A stretch of 64,000 nt of DNA from Saprospiraceae bacterium. GTDB taxonomy: Bacteria; Bacteroidota; Bacteroidia; Chitinophagales; Saprospiraceae. Positions 63,601 to 64,000 of the stretch are shown here, piece by piece. The translations under genes were made by a program, and so were the position numbers. The notes beneath the pieces were generated by a model. It did no database searches, had not been told where the DNA came from, and worked only from the letters and a program-made list of their open reading frames with translations. Positions within the stretch are counted from its first letter, which is position 1; every line of letters starts with the position of its first letter. The stretch covers positions 1 to 64,000 of the forward strand of contig JADKBS010000033.1 in assembly GCA_016714985.1 (NCBI GenBank). The letters run 5' to 3'.

Positions 63601-64000
63601 TCCTGAAAGCCGTCGGCATTGATGTCCACCACAGTAACGCCCGTCTTCATGCCGCCCATGGCGGCCACCCCCGCTATGTCGGTGATGTCCTCGAACTTAA
63701 AATCCCCTTTGTTCACATAGAGCCGGTTGGCCTCCTGCGTGGCCGTGAAATAGAGGTCGGGCAAGTCGTCGTTGTTCACGTCCAGGACCGCCACGCCGCC
63801 CCCATTGTAAAGGTAGGAGTTGGTGATGATATTGTTCTGGAAGGTTTCCTTGATGGTATTGGCAAAACCGATGCCCGTTGCTTCCGGCTTCATCAGCTCA
63901 AAATGCACATCGGCGGGCGGGTTCTGCGGCTCGTCGGAAATGGCGTTTCCGCCTTCATTTTTACAGGAAAAAATGAGACTACCCAACAGGAAAATAAGTG
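60639..64000 (-). CDS. CRTAC1/ASPIC-UnbV FG-GAP repeat lipoprotein (5' end outside window)
   Basis: At least 1119 residues; the frame runs off the right edge (LIFLLGSLIFSC before KNEGG), so the signal peptide is incomplete while the lipobox LIFSC is present. Many FG-GAP/VCBS calcium repeats of the form D-x-(N/D)-x-D-G-x-x-D-L (for example DVNNDDLPDLYF, DLDGDLDAY, DFNNDGYPDLYIGND, DFDKDGDLDLFVGG) form two beta-propellers flanking an ASPIC/UnbV domain (about 545-620; KVEIRWPDGKVQTL). Outer-membrane surface lipoprotein typical of Saprospiria and Cytophagia; function unproven. Divergent repeats continue to the C-terminus. Confidence 0.92.
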   Translation of the reverse strand, partial: LIFLLGSLIFSCKNEGGNAISDEPQNPPADVHFELMKPEATGIGFANTIKETFQNNIITNSYLYNGGGVAVLDVNNDDLPDLYFTATQEANRLYVNKGDFKFEDITDIAGVAAMGGMKTGVTVVDINADGFQDIYVCRTGAIAGADRANLLFVNKGNMTFVEMAAAYGLNDESASNHANFFDYDLDGDLDAYVLNHPLAWGDVNRIRVKQEGVDNQALARVTAPSDQYESDKLYRNDGNGRFTDVSKAMGIENRAWGLSVTASDFNNDGYPDLYIGNDYIEPDFLYINQKGKGFKDEIWNYFRHISNHTMGVDIADFNNDGLVDLAALDMVAEDNQRQKELMTTMVQDRYFSLVKYGYGHQHMRNMLQMNTGAAPGNGTTFSDIGQFGGVSATDWSWSPLFADFDNDGLKDLYITNGYRRDVTNLDYLNYTVDSVMRNGGITNTNFKTIDEYLQKIPTTPLRNYVFKNKDGRSFQNVAYDWGLGDLNYSNGSAYADLDKDGDLDLIVNQIDNKALVYRNKSSERQGANWFQVKLKGTPNNPNGYGAKLRIQQGGNVQYLEMTANRGFFSSSEPLLHFGLGSVATVDKVEIRWPDGKVQTLENQPANQRIVMDIANAKSGQWQVLPSSAPLFQAANNFGIDFKHVDDEFNDFTRERLLPHAFSNLGPNIAAGDVNGDGAEDVYIGGGRGQVGTLYLQQGGRFVKGNTAAFEPDAAFEDMGCLFFDADGDKDNDLYVVSGGSTYDFGSSNYQDRLYLNDGKGSFLKAPAGALPAITASGSCVAAHDFDKDGDLDLFVGGLVSPGQYPNAPQTLVLQNNGGKFAEVGAQVAPALANIGMVNDLRWVDLDGDKNEELVVCGEWLPITVFKNTDGQLADATSAYGFEGTNGWWNCLHAADLDQDGDMDLVGGNLGLNSRLKASADAPTQLYAADFDKNGNNDPVLTWYWQGKEYPVPQRETMIKQMPVLKKDFVYHKAYGKATIQDIFKASALEMAKKFVANTFSTTVFINNQGKFTGKPLPALAQLSVCNQVASDDFNKDGNLDLLLVGNSFFTEVESGRYDAGSGTVLLGDGKGGFEVSLNRMNGFWATKDARDMAAVRLANGKKLFLVANNNDSCDGYLVK

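Noticed and set aside
1..64000. tRNA, rRNA or other structured RNA genes
   Set aside because: No cloverleaf-like or rRNA-like stretch was recognised by eye; intergenic hairpins found are terminators or palindromic repeats. A covariance search would settle it.

Overview
The window reads as chromosome of a Bacteroidota bacterium, most like the Saprospiria. It has a SusC/SusD/SusE outer-membrane operon, two proteins with type IX secretion (T9SS) C-terminal sorting domains, a BatA/vWA membrane protein, TamB, a CRTAC1-type FG-GAP lipoprotein and many LxxC lipoproteins. No rRNA, tRNA or CRISPR array was seen.

Layout. 1-3127: two AT-rich gene cassettes (a broken OLD-type nuclease and a DUF4236 protein), each ending in an integron attC-like site. 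3321-8673: thioredoxin-like lipoprotein, BatA/vWA protein, SnoaL lipoprotein, GT2 glycosyltransferase and an AraC regulator. 8958-15209: susC-susD-susE, where SusD carries an inserted SusE/F-type carbohydrate-binding pair. 15396-19416: NTF2-like protein, GNAT, Sua5 and small envelope genes. 19471-23123: dynamin-like GTPase next to an EAD11-like/TM/TonB-C fusion. 23289-32853: endonuclease/exonuclease/phosphatase, TamB, thioesterase, vWA protein, EamA transporter, a MITE-like palindrome and a cupin/SRPBCC relic. 33135-36440: a third attC-bounded cassette with an EAD11-CHAT protease gene split by an IS4-family element, followed by an EAD11-like two-TM protein. 36503-44467: four-PDZ T9SS protein, DUF4403, small membrane proteins, DUF4442, adenosine deaminase and a discoidin-glycoside hydrolase. 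44732-51401: an operon of EAD11-iSTAND protein, MoxR AAA+ ATPase and a 1412-residue TM/PKD/vWA-like/TPR/FGE protein, resembling a ternary conflict system. 51495-64000: NUDIX, a T9SS repeat protein, an outer-membrane barrel, uridine kinase, a degenerate hybrid histidine kinase and a partial FG-GAP lipoprotein.

The most interesting theme is that four separate loci carry EAD11-like adaptor domains (TonB fusion, CHAT protease, two-TM protein, iSTAND). The CHAT and two-TM pair travels as a cassette whose ends satisfy the internal complementarity expected of an integron cassette. The EAD modules could couple these scattered effectors to the MoxR/iSTAND/FGE machinery; that link is inference.

About a dozen genes are broken by single-base shifts, mostly one base missing and often in a homopolymer run. 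Unless noted I treat these as probable sequencing errors and annotate the merged gene. The nuclease cassette, the transposase and the cupin/SRPBCC gene look more like genuine decay. Intergenic DNA is rich in 7-nt tandem repeats and long perfect palindromes.
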